Shown here: one piece after another, positions 21,911-33,282 of the stretch
How positions within the stretch are numbered: the stretch's first letter is position 1
Layout: every line of letters starts with the position of its first letter
Assembly (NCBI GenBank): GCA_020740775.1
Contig: JAHEWK010000029.1
Span: 124,001-188,000, forward strand
Reading direction: 5' to 3'
From: Ilyonectria destructans
Taxonomy: Eukaryota; Ascomycota; Sordariomycetes; Hypocreales; Nectriaceae
Length of the DNA stretch: 64,000 nucleotides
Notes under the pieces: model-generated
Seen by the model: only the letters and a program-made list of their open reading frames with translations
What the model was told of the DNA's origin: nothing
Database searches by the model: none
Made by a program: the position numbers and the translations under genes

Positions 21911-24900
21911 CAAGGCTCGAACCCACTACACTGTAAATCCACGTGGACCACATATAAGTGGCCCATCTCTATTACATCCACTTGTCGGCGCTCAGATTAC
22001 GTAATAATCCACTACACTTGGACACGAAAGTGGATGTAATGGAGTGGATTTAGGTGGATTTAGGTACAGTGGGATATTCCCTGACCCTGTATGGTTCATA
22101 GTACTTATTTTTGTATATGACTGCCTATTAAATCGAGGTACCTGGACCCAAGTTAGCCGAGGTCGATCACCCCTACAGCTAATCTAATAATATTAGACGA
22201 GAAACTACCCCTATTGAGTGCGTTTTCTACAGATTTCCTGCTTTGTTTTTGCCAAAAAAAAAAATTGATGTCAGCCAACCAGCCAGGCCAACCAGGCCAA
22301 CAGCAGCAGCTCGAAGACCGTCTTTTTCGCCATTTCAGAGGCTGGAATTGGTCAGAACGCGCTCGTGATACTAGCTCTTGGCTGTGGGACTTTGGCTATG
22401 ATATTCAACGTCATGGCTTACGCAAATGGGCTTGCAAGGACTGTATCCTCGGAAATCGTCCCATTATCGCGAGTTTTACCTCTTCAGGTCTCCAGAACGC
22501 GGCAAATCATCTATGGCGTGAGCACAAAACACCAGCACCAGAGGGAGAGAAAAAGAGCACAGCACAGCTCAAATCCGAAGGCGCACTGAAATCGAACCAG
22601 CCGACTATTGCCTCTGTTTTGAAACTGGACGTCAACAAGCCTACGGAACAGAATATCGCGAATAGCTTCATCTCACGCTTTGATAAGCAACACTTTCAGC
22701 GTATGCTAGTCGAGTTAATCGTCAGTAGCAACCAGTCATTTTCCTTCGCCGAGAACCTCATCCTCCGAGAAATCTTCGACTATTTGAGTCCCTCCGTTTC
22801 CATCCAACACGCCAACTTGACTGCCACGGCTGTCCGATATAAGATCATTCAAGAGTATAACCGCCACAAGCAGACGGTTATCGAGGTGCTGAGGAACTCC
22901 CCTGGAGCCCTTCATATTTCATTTGATGGCTGGACGTCTCGAAATAAGCTTGCCCTCTACGGTATTGCTTGTTTTTTCAGAGACGAGAAGAATCGGCCAT
23001 GCAAAATCATGATTGGAGTTCCAGAGGCTCATCGTCACTTCGGCTCAACGATCGGTGGGGAGGTTCTCGACGTCCTACACACTCTTGGCGTGGGTCCAGA
23101 GAAGGTTGGCTATTTCACGCTCGACAATGCAGAAAACAACGATACTGCCATGGAGGTCATTGGTGCTGAACTTGGGTTCGATGGCCGACTGCGCCGAGGA
23201 CGCTGTATTGGCCACACAATTAACTTGTCAGCCAAGGCGCTCTTATTTGGCAAAAACGCCGACGCGTTCGAGAAGCAATTGTCAGGCGCAGAAGCGTTAT
23301 CTGATACTGAATACGCTCAATGGCGCAAAAAAGGACCAGTTGGCAAGTTACACAATATCGTAGTTGATGTGCGTATTAGCCACCGGCTGATTTACTTGTT
23401 CAAGGAGGTCCAGAGGGTAAGCGGTTTAACTAAATCCTATTCGTCTCATATTAACTCGGTATATCTAACAGGACGAAATTAATCGCGCCACCACCCTTAA
23501 ACTCCGATCGAAGAAACCACTCAAGCTAATTATCGACAACGACACGCGTTGGCTGTCACAACTCTACATGATCCGCAGGGCTCTACGGTTGAAAACCTCT
23601 ATCGAACTCCTACTGATCAAGTATAAGGCGCAATGGGAGGACGAAAATCGGTCTAAAAAGACTGGCCAAGTGACACAAGCCAAGTTGGCGAAAAAACCAC
23701 GCATCCTCCGAGACGAGAATCAGCTAACGGACAAAGACTGGGAGGTTCTTTACCATTTGGAGGCTATTCTGACTGTTTTTGAGACCGTGGTAAAGACACT
23801 TGAGGGTGATGGACACATCCGCAGGCGTAAGCAAGGCTGGACTGGCTCCTATGGCAATATCTGGGACGTGGTGCTTGGCTATGAGTTGCTGCTTAACACA
23901 CTGGAAGAATATAAGCAGCTTGCTGCTGATTTTTCTGATCCAGAGCACTTCCGCATCGGAATCAACCTTGCTTGGGATAAGCTGGATGAATATTATCGGC
24001 GGCTGGACGAGACGCCCATCTACTATACGGCTATGGCGCTCCATCCAGCTTATCGTTGGGACTGGTTTGATGAAACGTGGGCTCATAAGCCTAGCTGGGT
24101 TGAAAAGGCAAAAGAGATGGTTGCCGACGTCTGGCTGTCCGATTACGCTCATCTCGAGGTTAGAACCAGCAGCAGCAGAGGCGACGACGAGCCACCAGCA
24201 AAAAGACCTCGGTTTTTCAATCCCTTCGAGAAGAACAGTCGTCTGCCAAGCTCAATACCAGCCTACGCAGCAGCTATTGTGGGTGACGAGTACCAAGCGT
24301 GGCAGACGGATCGTGACGCCAGCGACGGCAACATTCGTGATCCAATTGGTTACTGGATCACTAAGCAAGGCAGATATCCTCGGTTATCCAGGATGGCCTT
24401 GGACTTCCTGACGATCCAGCCGATGTCAGCCGAGTGTGAGAGGTTATTTTCAGCTGCTGGCAAGATGGTCTCGGGGTTGCGTACGAACCTAGATGCTGAG
24501 ATTATCGCCATTTGTCAGGTCTTACGCTCTTGGTACCGTGCTGGCCTTATCAAGGACCTGGATCCATTGCTTAAGTCACACCTCGAAAGTAAGCTGGATG
24601 CCGGCTGTGGGACTCTAAGCGACGACGAGCTGGCTCTTGCTGAGTCAAAATGGCTATTCGAGGGCGAGGACAGCGCCAGCGAGGTTGACGATTCATCACA
24701 GCAGCAAGAGGCTGAAGAGTTAGTGTCAACCTCTGAAAGTGAGGCTGAATAGGCGTCGACGAGGTTGTGAATAGCCTTAAAAATCCACTTACAAAAATCC
24801 ACTTATAAATCCACGTGTACATCCATTCCACTCCGGTCGAATATGTGTTACATCCACTATGTAATTGCCTAATAAATCGTACATCCACTCTACTTAGTCC

Positions 24901-24934
24901 AAAAGTGGAGTGGATGTAGTGGTTTCGAGCCTTG
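21911..24934 (+). mobile_element. hAT-C, near-complete hAT transposon
   Basis: 3024 bp. Terminal inverted repeats begin CAAGGCTCGAA at both ends and match at 19 of the first 20 positions. GTGGAT/ATCCAC motifs are repeated many times in both subterminal regions (21935-22070 and 24780-24925). The flanking octamers TCTATAAG and GCTTCAAG agree at only five of eight positions, so the target duplication is eroded or the element moved in another way. Confidence 0.88.
22268..24752 (+). CDS. hAT-C transposase
   Basis: Exon 1 is 22268-23416 and exon 2 is 23472-24752. The intron of 55 nt starts GTAAGC, contains CTAAC and ends ACAG, phase 0. About 809 residues. ATG 22268 follows an A-run and gives a Gln-rich N-terminus; a longer in-frame start at 22214 is less likely. 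A BED finger lies near residues 55-95 (WACKDC...HLWREH). The core has ISFDGWTSRNKLALYG and GYFTLDNAENNDT with RGRCIGHTINLSAKALLFG. The C-terminal dimerisation block reads IQPMSAECERLFSAAGK and is followed by an acidic tail. No disabling change is seen. This subfamily differs from hAT-B and hAT-D in finger spacing and in its terminal repeats. Confidence 0.92.
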
Positions 24935-25010
24935 GCTTCAAGTTTGCATATATATCACAGAGACAACCATGCATAAAAGATATGTCGATATTGGACCAAT
25001 TGATCCGACT

Positions 25011-26221
25011 ATGAATCTCGAAAACCCTCCACGAAAGGTAATTCCAAGCCCCTGTCTGTCTAGACACCTGCTAGATTTGACGATACGATATCTAACGGGA
25101 TTTTACAGACGCAACGATCACATGAGGAGAATCAAGAACGAGCCTACATCGCCGCATCGAGGCGAAGCGATCGCAGCATCGAAGCTCGTGTCCAGTCTGC
25201 CCGAATGGCCAGTGACGTCCATAAGGCGCGCACCGGCAAGGCGCTCCGCATATCCGAGGCCATTGTCATCGAGGGGGAGATGTACGAGGAGGAAGAAGAA
25301 GACAGATTTCTTCGGTTCTACCAGCTCCGCAGCCCTAATCTACAGACTTCATCCGCTGAGATGAACTCGCAGGTAGATGCGTATCTCAAGAGCCGGATGA
25401 GCATGTCCGATGTAGTCTTAGCCAAAGAACAGGACTGGCGTAAGAGCGAGATCAACCGGGCATTCGCTCAGCACTTCCCCCTCATTGATCAGAACCTCTC
25501 CCAAAGATGGTCGACAGCGAACCTCGTCGTTCCTCCGCTGGCTCCAAGTAGCCGGCTTCAGAATGATCCAGGGCCATCATTTGAGCCCAACTTCCAACCG
25601 GTAAACTGGATACAAAAGCCTAGCCCTGATGGAATCAGTCACTCGCCTCCAGGTGCCTCACCGCCGGATACGTGCATGGATGGCGGCGCACTCTTTCCGT
25701 CGGCTCTGACGCCCGAATTTGCATCTCGCCCAGAGACGCCCGAGCCGCAGTCAGGGTCGGGTTTCGAATCCACGTCGCCGACCGATTACTTCATGGACTA
25801 CGGTTTTGGTGAATCCGCATTTACCAACGAGTTGCCTCTCAAGGCGAAGAGACTTATGCCAGATGTTGTCCAGCGCGACGTGCTCGACCCAATCCTGGAC
25901 GACCAGCAACGGATGTACGCCGACGTACCGCTAATAAGCTCGGAAGAGGTGTCTCTGCGTGCAAATATAGAAGACGAGCAGGAAATTTACTGCGACCTCT
26001 GCGAAAATAGCCAGGATTTGGTGAGTTGGGATCCACAAACTCTGCTGGAATAGCTCTGCGGGCGAGCTCTCTTGGGATATATTCATCAATGACACGGCAT
26101 GAAAATTCGATTAGCAATTGGCGGCCGATAGCTTGCATCATGTCGCATGAGATATCATTTTGCCTTTATTTTATTTTCTCAATAGGAAGTTGCTCAACCT
26201 TCGTCGACTACGTTGCCTTGA
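25011..26221 (+). CDS. Uncharacterised spliced gene, acidic/disordered protein
   Basis: Exon 1 (25011-25037) encodes MNLENPPRK. The intron 25038-25108 (GTAATT, branch TCTAACG, end TTACAG) is phase 0. Exon 2 starts TQRSHEENQERAYIAASRR and runs to 26020, where a GTGAGT donor lies in phase 0. Using the acceptor TCAATAG at 26185 adds a short exon 26186-26221 (EVAQPSSTTLP). If that splice is not used the frame ends at 26053. The N-terminal 90 residues are charged and helical (SDRSIEARVQSARMAS, EEMYEEEEED-like block). The remainder is Pro/Ser-rich and probably disordered, with a CDLC pair near the end. The N-terminal pattern recalls a recurrent fungal family of unknown function. No disabling mutation is seen. 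It starts only 77 nt from the right end of hAT-C, so its promoter may lie in or across the transposon. Confidence 0.6.
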
Positions 26222-29200
26222 CCTCCACCCACCCCACCACCTGCTTCTGAGCCTCGTTTATATATCCTATTATCTCCAGCTAGTAGAGCCTGTTGCATCA
26301 AGTGAATGGATAAGATCATATATGTGAGAAGCTCTTGATATTCTAGCTAAGGGACGGGCCTAGGGTCCGTCTTTTATACATGATGAAGACGGCTGCTGCC
26401 GGAGGCGGCAGTCCGTCGCCGCCACACAGGGGCCGGGGCCCTGTGGGCCTCAGGGACCGGCATCGTGGTCACAGGGCCGGCGATGTGGTCTGAGATAAGA
26501 GGGGAAAGAAAGGAAAGTCACGTTGTCTAGGAAAGCCGGAAATGAGGTTATCATGCGTCTCAGAATGACCCCGAAATGTGACAGAGCCTACTGGAAACTG
26601 CTTAAATAAAGTCATTTCGAATGTTGGAGATATTCATTAGCAATTCAATTCGATTAGTTTCCCTCAGTGTTAGTCCCATTTTACCATTGATATGTACAAT
26701 TACCCAGCCTCATGAGCGGTACCCCAGGATATTCGATCAGGAAACGTCTCACTGTGTTTGCGCCGAAATTTGCCGGCAACGTCCGGACCTCCCCTAAGTA
26801 TTGACATCTTGAACTTCCTGGTTGATCAAGAATGGCTGCGTCTTCTCAAAATGGTCTGATATGACCCCCGTATGCTTCTAAAAGAGCTCGGCTTTGAATT
26901 GCGGACAAGTAGCCTCCATGTCTTTTCCGTTTCCTCCTCGTCCCTTAACACCTCAGTACCAGCGCTTGCCTTTCCCCCGATCCCATAGGTGAGCCCGATC
27001 CCCTTCCATCCCGTCTACACGTAATCCGGCGTAAGTGCAATCGTTCTGGTAGAATGGTTTACGCTAGCCTTGACCCAGGCTCACTCAGTTGGATCCTTCC
27101 AGTGCGCCATATAGCCACACAGAAACGGGTGTGCGAGAGACGGTATAACTTGCTCAGGCGGCTCAAACGAAGCCCTCCGTAGATGGATCGTGTGTGGTCT
27201 GGGGTAGATGTGCTCCGTGTTGAGCTACCTGACGAAGAACCTCCAGGCGGGTCACGCTACTTCGGCCGGATGCAGGTGCTTTCATTGGCCATCCGGAAGT
27301 CGCTCTCCTGCGAGTTCCAAAGCAGTCCAAGTGCGCACTTTCGGGTGCCCTGTCCCGATCCGACGTCCGCCTTGGAGCTGTGCGATTGGGACAGGCCATC
27401 GGAAGGAAAACTGCGAAGGAGGACGTTCGAGACTAGGCCGCACCGAGGTTACGCAGTCGGGGTTTCGCGGTGTCCTCTACGCCGAAGTAGATGGTTAGCA
27501 GCACTACCACCCGAATCTAAGACGCTGCTCTGAGGCTACTCAGGACTCTGTAGACTTGACCAATGATGCGAGCACTCATAGGTTTCTTTGAGACCAGTTA
27601 GTAAACACAGATGGGCGAGGAATTCTCTTTTTTACCTCACATCAAACCATTAGAAGCGGCCTCCTTGTGTCAGGTTCGTCCTCATCCTACGCAAGGCGAC
27701 GGACGGATGGATGTGGCCGAGGCCGGCCGTATGTGAGGCTACCGGTTGCTCCGTTAGCCGGTAGTCTCTTCATTGGCTTACCAAGTTCGGCTTCGTCCGC
27801 TGCGTCGATGTCTTTGGACTCTACCTCCTGAGAACGAGTGAGGACCAGGACCAGGGGTCCAATGTGAGCGTTGGACTTGATCCGTACAACGACTGCATGG
27901 CGACGGACGATTCTTGAATGCGTTCTGTTCTCTTGCTGTCTTTAGAAGTAAATTTAATGAATAAAATAGACTAATTTATAAAAATACCTGCTTCTTTCAA
28001 CTAGTTTTATATAATCATTTAGTCAGACTCATGATTTACTTATCCTATCTTGCTCAATACCTATGCAAGGACTGAATGGGTTGGGTTTATTTAGTGTGGC
28101 AAGATCGTAGAAGCGTCGAGTGGGCTTGTATTATTTGCTAGTGAATAATTTCGCACCGAGTTTCGCTGAAAACACTAGGTGGGGCAATGCAGGGAAACTT
28201 CACAGGGGAACCGACAGGGAACTTACAGGGGGATCGTCAGACCATGAGCTCATCGCAGCCCCCTCTGGGCGGATTGGGAGTTTGCCACTTGGCAGAAGAC
28301 CATGGCACTGCCCATGTCCGGAGTTCCTTGATCAGGAATATACATATACATCACATGTAGTTGACTGTGCTGTCAGCAAAGCTGGCGCTGGGTTTGCCAC
28401 AGGTGTCAGGTCGCTGAGGGGTTCGTTGATGGGGCTATTTTTAGGGCCGCATATGGCGCTGGAACAAGACTAGATCAGGTCCCGCGTTTCGCAGCGACGA
28501 TGGCTTGCAGCGCACATGGACGTCTTGGATGCCTGGATGTCTCTTCTTAATTTAGCTGCGCTTTTCTGGGCATCTATGCAGGCTAGATACACTCCAGCCA
28601 GTAGAACAGAGAAACATTGGAGAGAGTTTTACAGTGTTTAGCAGAGACGTAGCCGTAAAAGCAACAACCTGCTCTGGAAGCCATTGCCAAGGCCTTAAAT
28701 TGGTGGGGGAGGCCCGTAACAAGAACTCGCTGCGCCGTTTCTTAACTGTGATAAGCTTTTCAGGGTGGCCCCCCTGTCCTCTGCACTCTACCTCCAACTC
28801 CACACCAGTGAACGGATACCGCGCTTAGCATTGTCTAAAACTCGAACAGTGCAAGAGTGTTGGTGCCAATAATTATTTGAGTCAAGTGGCAGAGGACAAG
28901 GGGGGTAGCGAGTGGGGAAAGGATAGGGGGAGAGGGAAGGGCTTAGATGGTCCATTGTCGCGGCTGCAGTGGCACCTTTGTTTCGTTACAATTGCGACAC
29001 ATCTGATGGCTGAGGATGGCTGAGCGCATCGACGAAGGACCCATTCGCGTGTGCCGATCCTCATACGAAAGCATGAGAATCCTCCGAACCAGTGCCGGTC
29101 ATTGCATTCAGTGCCAGTCATGTTTGGTGCAAAATATTCCGTGCGAATTATACCGTGTAAATACCGTGTACCTACCTACCTTTGGCCGATCATCGCTGAG

Positions 29201-29367
29201 CCTCCGTCTCATCTCCTTGACAGGGCGGTGGTGGCGTACAGTAACACTTGGAATGTCCTTTGTCTTCTTCCACAATGGTGGATCGACATGATTTCTCATT
29301 CTCTCTTTCTTTCCTCCATCTCTTCGAGCGACATCTTCCATCCCCTTCGGCAAGCAAGCATTTCGCC
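26222..29367. other. 3.1-kb gene-poor region
   Basis: No gene is supported. GC-rich stretches alternate with AT-rich ones (27940-28040). One frame at 27208-27498 ends in a CAIGTGHRKENC pattern that faintly recalls a retroelement zinc knuckle, but the frame shows nothing else. The last 400 bases should contain the promoter of the gene at 29368, including CT-rich runs near 29290-29330. Confidence 0.35.
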
Positions 29368-30762
29368 ATGCTCTCTGCCCCAGCGCGCACGCCGCGCCTG
29401 CTCCTCATCTCAGCCGCGGCCGCTGTCATTCTTTTGATCGCTCTCCTTTCCTTTTCCGAGTCGTTTTCGAGGGGCGCCGTCGACTATGCACACAAGGCGC
29501 AAGAGCATTGGAAGTACGCGAAACTCCTCCCGCTTGTTCACCCCCTCACCTCCAAGTAGACTCGATCGTAATAGCACAAGGCTCGGTACTGACTTTCTGA
29601 AATCGGTAGGCAGGCTTCCCTGTCCCGCGTTTATAATTGTGAGGACCCGTACCGTCGCCCTGGCTACCTCTACATCGACCCAGAGAACTACCAGAACACG
29701 CGCTGGATACCCTACATGGATGAATTCCTCGATGCCGATATTCCCAGCTATGCAGAATACCCGAAGTTTGAGTCTGGGGACTTGTTCTTCAACTGCACCG
29801 CCGTCGAGCCCGACTTTCTCGATTCCACCTCGAACCCCCGCCAATGGATGCAAATGGCCGTCGTCGAAGACCAGCGTCGCCGCGCCGCCGTGACGGTCGA
29901 GAAGGGAAAGCAAAAGGAAGAGCATTTTGTTAGCATGAAGGACGATGGTGACCTTGGCTGGCTTTGGGGTCGGCGCGTCCTGATCTTTGGCGACTCGGTC
30001 GACAGGTTTATGATGCAGTTTCTCTGTGAAGAATTCGGACGCCCCTTGCGGCAGCCTGCACCGCATACGACAGCGACGTGTTCAATCCCGACTCTCAACC
30101 TTACACTGACTCACTGGCACCATGCGGGATCCTGGAATGACCGACCTGAGTGGTGGTGGATGCACGATATGACGGAGATTGCCTTCGAGGAGCGCTGGGA
30201 TAAGCTCTGGGCGCCAACGCTGAACAAGACGGTCCGCGGACCCACAGGACAACCAGACCTTCTGCTTTGGCAGAGCGGCCTGTGGGATCAGCGGGCGATG
30301 TGGGAATCCGCGGAAGCACACCACGACGCCGACCATCCCATGGCCCAGCGCGAGAGGCAGCTGGTGTGGCAGGAAGTTCGATTCGTGGCCGCGCGCATGA
30401 AGAAGTTCATCCGGCGCGTGACGGACGAGTTCCCCGGCGTGCCCACCATGTTCAGGACCCTGACCATCCATCGCAACAGCAACGCGACTGATGCCAACAT
30501 TTACGAGTTGGACCGCATATCGAGAGCCATCGCCGAGCAGGCAGGCCACGAGGTGTTCGAATGGGGCCGCATCCTCACCGCCTTCTCCATGCTGTACAAG
30601 GACAAGACACACACCGGAAAGGGGCCCGGGAGTTGGCTTTGGGGCAACATGGTGCTGGAATACCTCGCGCGAAGTGCCGGGATCCAAGACGAGGCGAGGT
30701 CGCCCTACTTCGATGGGTGGGATGCCTGCCATTCCCATCTAATGACCTGGGGAGGACGATGA
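29368..30762 (+). CDS. SGNH/PC-esterase-like type II membrane protein
   Basis: The only clearly intact, ordinary host gene here. Exon 1 is 29368-29555 and exon 2 is 29610-30762; the 54-nt intron (GTAGAC...ACTGAC...GGTAG) restores the frame, giving about 446 residues. Residues 10-28 form a hydrophobic signal anchor (LLLISAAAAVILLIALLSF), so most of the protein should face the Golgi/ER lumen or cell exterior. The luminal part has an SGNH-like nucleophile block LIFGDSVDRFM near residue 215 and, close to the C-terminus, DACH, matching the Asp-x-x-His pair of PC-esterase/SGNH acyl hydrolases. This suggests acyl transfer or deacylation, perhaps on cell-surface glycans, but the substrate is unknown. 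Codon use is GC-rich at third positions, unlike the transposon genes around it. The start was chosen for the hydrophobic anchor directly after it. Confidence 0.75.
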
Positions 30763-31150
30763 AACGTCCCAAGGTGGAACGAAGCAGTCAACGTGGCCTG
30801 GAAATGCCACACGGCCTCTTCTTTCTAGCTCTTGTATTTCCCTTGACGAGATTCTTAGACCTGCAATTCGCTTCCAGCAAGGCCAAGATGTATTCATCTT
30901 TAATTCCAATCTTTCGTTACCCATTCACTGCATCATCATCACGTCATAAAAGACAAGACGAGTTGGAACCAATGCTTTTCATCGGTAGAGTCATCGCCTT
31001 TTTTTTCTTTTTTCGCTGTGCCTTGGTTCATACAGAACGAACGGAGATGAGAGTGAATGATTTAAGATAATTTCTCAGAATTGAAGTCCTCTGGCCAACA
31101 GCCATGGCCATCTCACTCTTGAGCTCCATAATCCCCAACCCTGGTAACCA
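30763..31150. other. 3' flank of the SGNH-like gene
   Basis: No gene seen; T-rich and mixed sequence, probably 3' untranslated region and spacer. Confidence 0.35.
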
Positions 31151-31530
31151 CTAGAAGGGGACCTCGGCCCCCTTCTCAATAGCAGCCCAAGCCTCGGTCA
31201 GAAATTCTTCAGGCTGCGTAAACTTGTAATCCGGCAGCAGTTTGTTCTACGCATCGGAGACGTCAAAATTCCCAGCCGATTGGCCCAACAAAAGGCCAGC
31301 CACTGCGATTCTACCAAACGCCTCACGGGCTTCCAGGGGAATGGACGGGTGAGCGACCACGGGCATCTACGGAGACTTGACCACTCCGGCCTTGAGATCC
31401 TCCGTCTTTAGCTTTTGCACTACAAACGGTTCGCCTTGGTTTGACGGTCAGCGTCGAGGCCATCAAAGTCGGGCGAGTAAATGGCTTACCGCGAATCTTC
31501 TCGCCGAGAGCAATCAGCTGGCTGACGGTG
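31151..31530 (-). pseudogene. C-terminal fragment of an NmrA/isoflavone-reductase-like NAD(P)-binding protein
   Basis: Read leftward from about 31530: SQLIALGEKIRG is split by a 65-nt intron (31499-31435, GTAAGC...CCAAG) and continues EPFVVQKLKTEDLKAGVV. After stops at SP* and DA*NKL it ends DYKFTQPEEFLTEAW...EVPF at TAG 31151. The closing pattern of an aromatic-rich DYKFT..EEFL motif and the GEKIRG segment fit the C-terminus of NmrA-type reductases. The Rossmann N-terminus is absent, cut at a cluster of CCATAC/GTATGG repeats. With two internal stops it is a dead gene remnant. Confidence 0.5.
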
Positions 31531-31533
31531 AGT

Positions 31534-31588
31534 CGTATGGAGTATGGAACCTTCCATATGGATTAGTTTATTCCATACGCGTATGGAT
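31534..31588. repeat. Clustered GTATGG/CCATAC/CCATATGG repeats
   Basis: Within 55 bases GTATGG or its complement occurs about six times, including CCATATGG and CCATACGCGTATGG palindromes. It sits exactly where the NmrA-like fragment loses its N-terminal part and resembles a hAT subterminal array. Confidence 0.45.
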
Positions 31589-31779
31589 AGAAAGCCTGAC
31601 GCCAGATATCGACGTGAATGTCACGAAAACAGGGGACCACGTGATCACACCTGAGACGAGAGGTCGTTATCGTATCTTATCGTAGTTATCGTTATCGTAT
31701 TTTTTGCAACGCTTCGAACTCGTGACTCAGCCGGGCTTGCGGCAAGTGGTACTGGCTGCTTGTTATCTCCAAACACTAC

Positions 31780-31903
31780 TTTCAGTAAAGTGAAATTGTG
31801 GGGCTTCGGGTGATTATGGAAGAACCGTACGAAACGAAAATAGCTTAGCGCAAAGGCCCTCTGGGGTGTGTCCCCCCGGGCGAAATAAAATCCATCCATC
31901 CAT
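31780..31903 (+). mobile_element. Dead-on-arrival LINE tail nested in the LINE
   Basis: About 120 bp nearly identical to 32481-32601, ending GCGAAATAAAATCC(ATCC)n. It is bracketed by the 11-bp duplication CCAAACACTAC (31769-31779 and 31904-31914) and interrupts the LINE reading frame. This is a severely 5'-truncated insertion of the same LINE family. Confidence 0.85.
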
Positions 31904-32339
31904 CCAAACACTACCAGAAAGAGTCGGGAAATACTCGAAGCAGATAGACACGGCACTGCCAAGCAAGCATACCCGTACTCTATATGACCCGCTGAAGAGG
32001 AAGGAAGCAGACGTACTGTCGCAGCTCCGCACCGGAATGGCGAGACTTAACAGCTTTCTGTGCAAGATAGGAGCAATGGAATCGGACACTTGCGAATGCG
32101 GGCAAGCATCAGAGACAGTGGAACACTTCCTATTCCGCTGCACAAAATGGACCGCGCAACGAGAAGGCATGCTGCGATGCTCACAGACAAAGATGGGAAA
32201 CCTATCATACTTCCTGGGAGGAAAGGCGGCGTCTGACGGTGACAAATGGGCGCCAGACATGCGGGCAGTACGGGCGACGATCAAATTTGCCATTGCAACG
32301 GGGAGGCTTGACATGGACCAGAAGCCTCAGGCACACTAA
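31904..32339 (+). pseudogene. LINE ORF2 C-terminal fragment
   Basis: Last roughly 145 residues of a Tad-like LINE polyprotein: PERVGKYSKQIDTALPSKH, then the CECG...HFLFRC zinc-binding motif, then FLGGKAASDGDKWAPDM and ATGRLD. The reverse transcriptase and endonuclease are absent through 5' truncation. Confidence 0.8.
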
Positions 32340-32601
32340 CTATTCAGATTGAATCCTACTAACATCATACAGTCTCATTTTGGCAGACCGTGCTTCAGCT
32401 GCTGAGGATAGGATGCTGAACACTTGGAGAAATTGGCCTTCAAGCAGGCCTGTCACTGCATATACATCAGATTGGAACAGTCAGTAAAGTGAAATTGTGG
32501 GGCTTCGGGTGATTATGGAAGAACCGTACGAAACGAAAATAGCTTAGCGCAAAGGCCCTCTGGGGTGTGTCCCCCCGGGCGAAATAAAATCCATCCATCC
32601 A

Positions 32602-33282
32602 GTGATGCACTACTGCAGCCTGAACATGTTCCTCTGTCTGTAAGTCCTGTAAATTGATGAATCCATCTTCGCGGATGGCCCGTTGAGCATCCTCTAGCGA
32701 TGGGGACAGGACAGTTACTAAGTCGTGGGACATCGGGCGCCGACAAGATTCTTAACAAGTGATTTGTTCCAAATCATTAACCGAAGGCGGAGATGATTTC
32801 TTTACTAAAAGGCGTGCGGTTTTTAGCCGAATATGAGCCATCATTTGTCCGCGGACTTACCTCACCCATGGTTAAACTTCGGCAGGCAACATCACCGGAT
32901 CGAAATTCTAAAACGTCAATGTGCGAGTCTTGGTGGCTGCAAGAACTCGTTGCCCGTTAAAAGATGACGTCCTCGAATCATCAAATCAGTGCGAAGTCTT
33001 TCTTACATCAACAAGTATCGCGACTGCGCCAACTCGTATCAATTTGATTGACTTGACTCATTCACGCGAGCGTGAATTTGTCCTCCAACCGGACACAGGC
33101 GTAACTTGATACATTTACGCGCTGGACCTATGTGTTGGGCAGCATCATCAGTTGAGGTTACATAGCCAATCATGTGGTTAACTGCTGTTGAAGACTCGCG
33201 GCGCCTGGATCAATCGGGGTGCCGCTGAGTAACGATTCTCAGGAAACGATTGGCTATCACTTATCTCATATGAAGAGGGGCT
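32602..33282. other. No gene seen
   Basis: Spacer between the LINE tail and the next pseudogene; no repeats or frames of note. Confidence 0.3.

Larger units (their letters stand above)
31700..32601 (+). mobile_element. 5'-truncated Tad-like LINE
   Basis: The 3' part of a LINE: the end of its second reading frame (to TAA at 32339), a 3' untranslated region, and the tail GCGAAATAAAATCC with an (ATCC)n run ending at 32601. The frame shows LPSKHTRTLYDPLKRKEADV and the terminal Cys-His motif CECGQASETVEHFLFRC, which closes Tad-type reverse transcriptases. A second LINE tail is inserted at 31780-31903. The 5' border is uncertain. Confidence 0.8.

Noticed and set aside
27183..27533. Open frame with a CAIGTGHRKENC knuckle-like pattern
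   Set aside because: A single weak motif in a GC-rich stretch with two competing frames; not enough for a gag call.
28120..28473. 117-codon open frame
   Set aside because: No recognisable domain or promoter context; length expected by chance in GC-rich DNA.
29410..30738. Long minus-strand frames opposite the SGNH-like gene
   Set aside because: Shadow frames caused by GC-rich third positions of the real gene.
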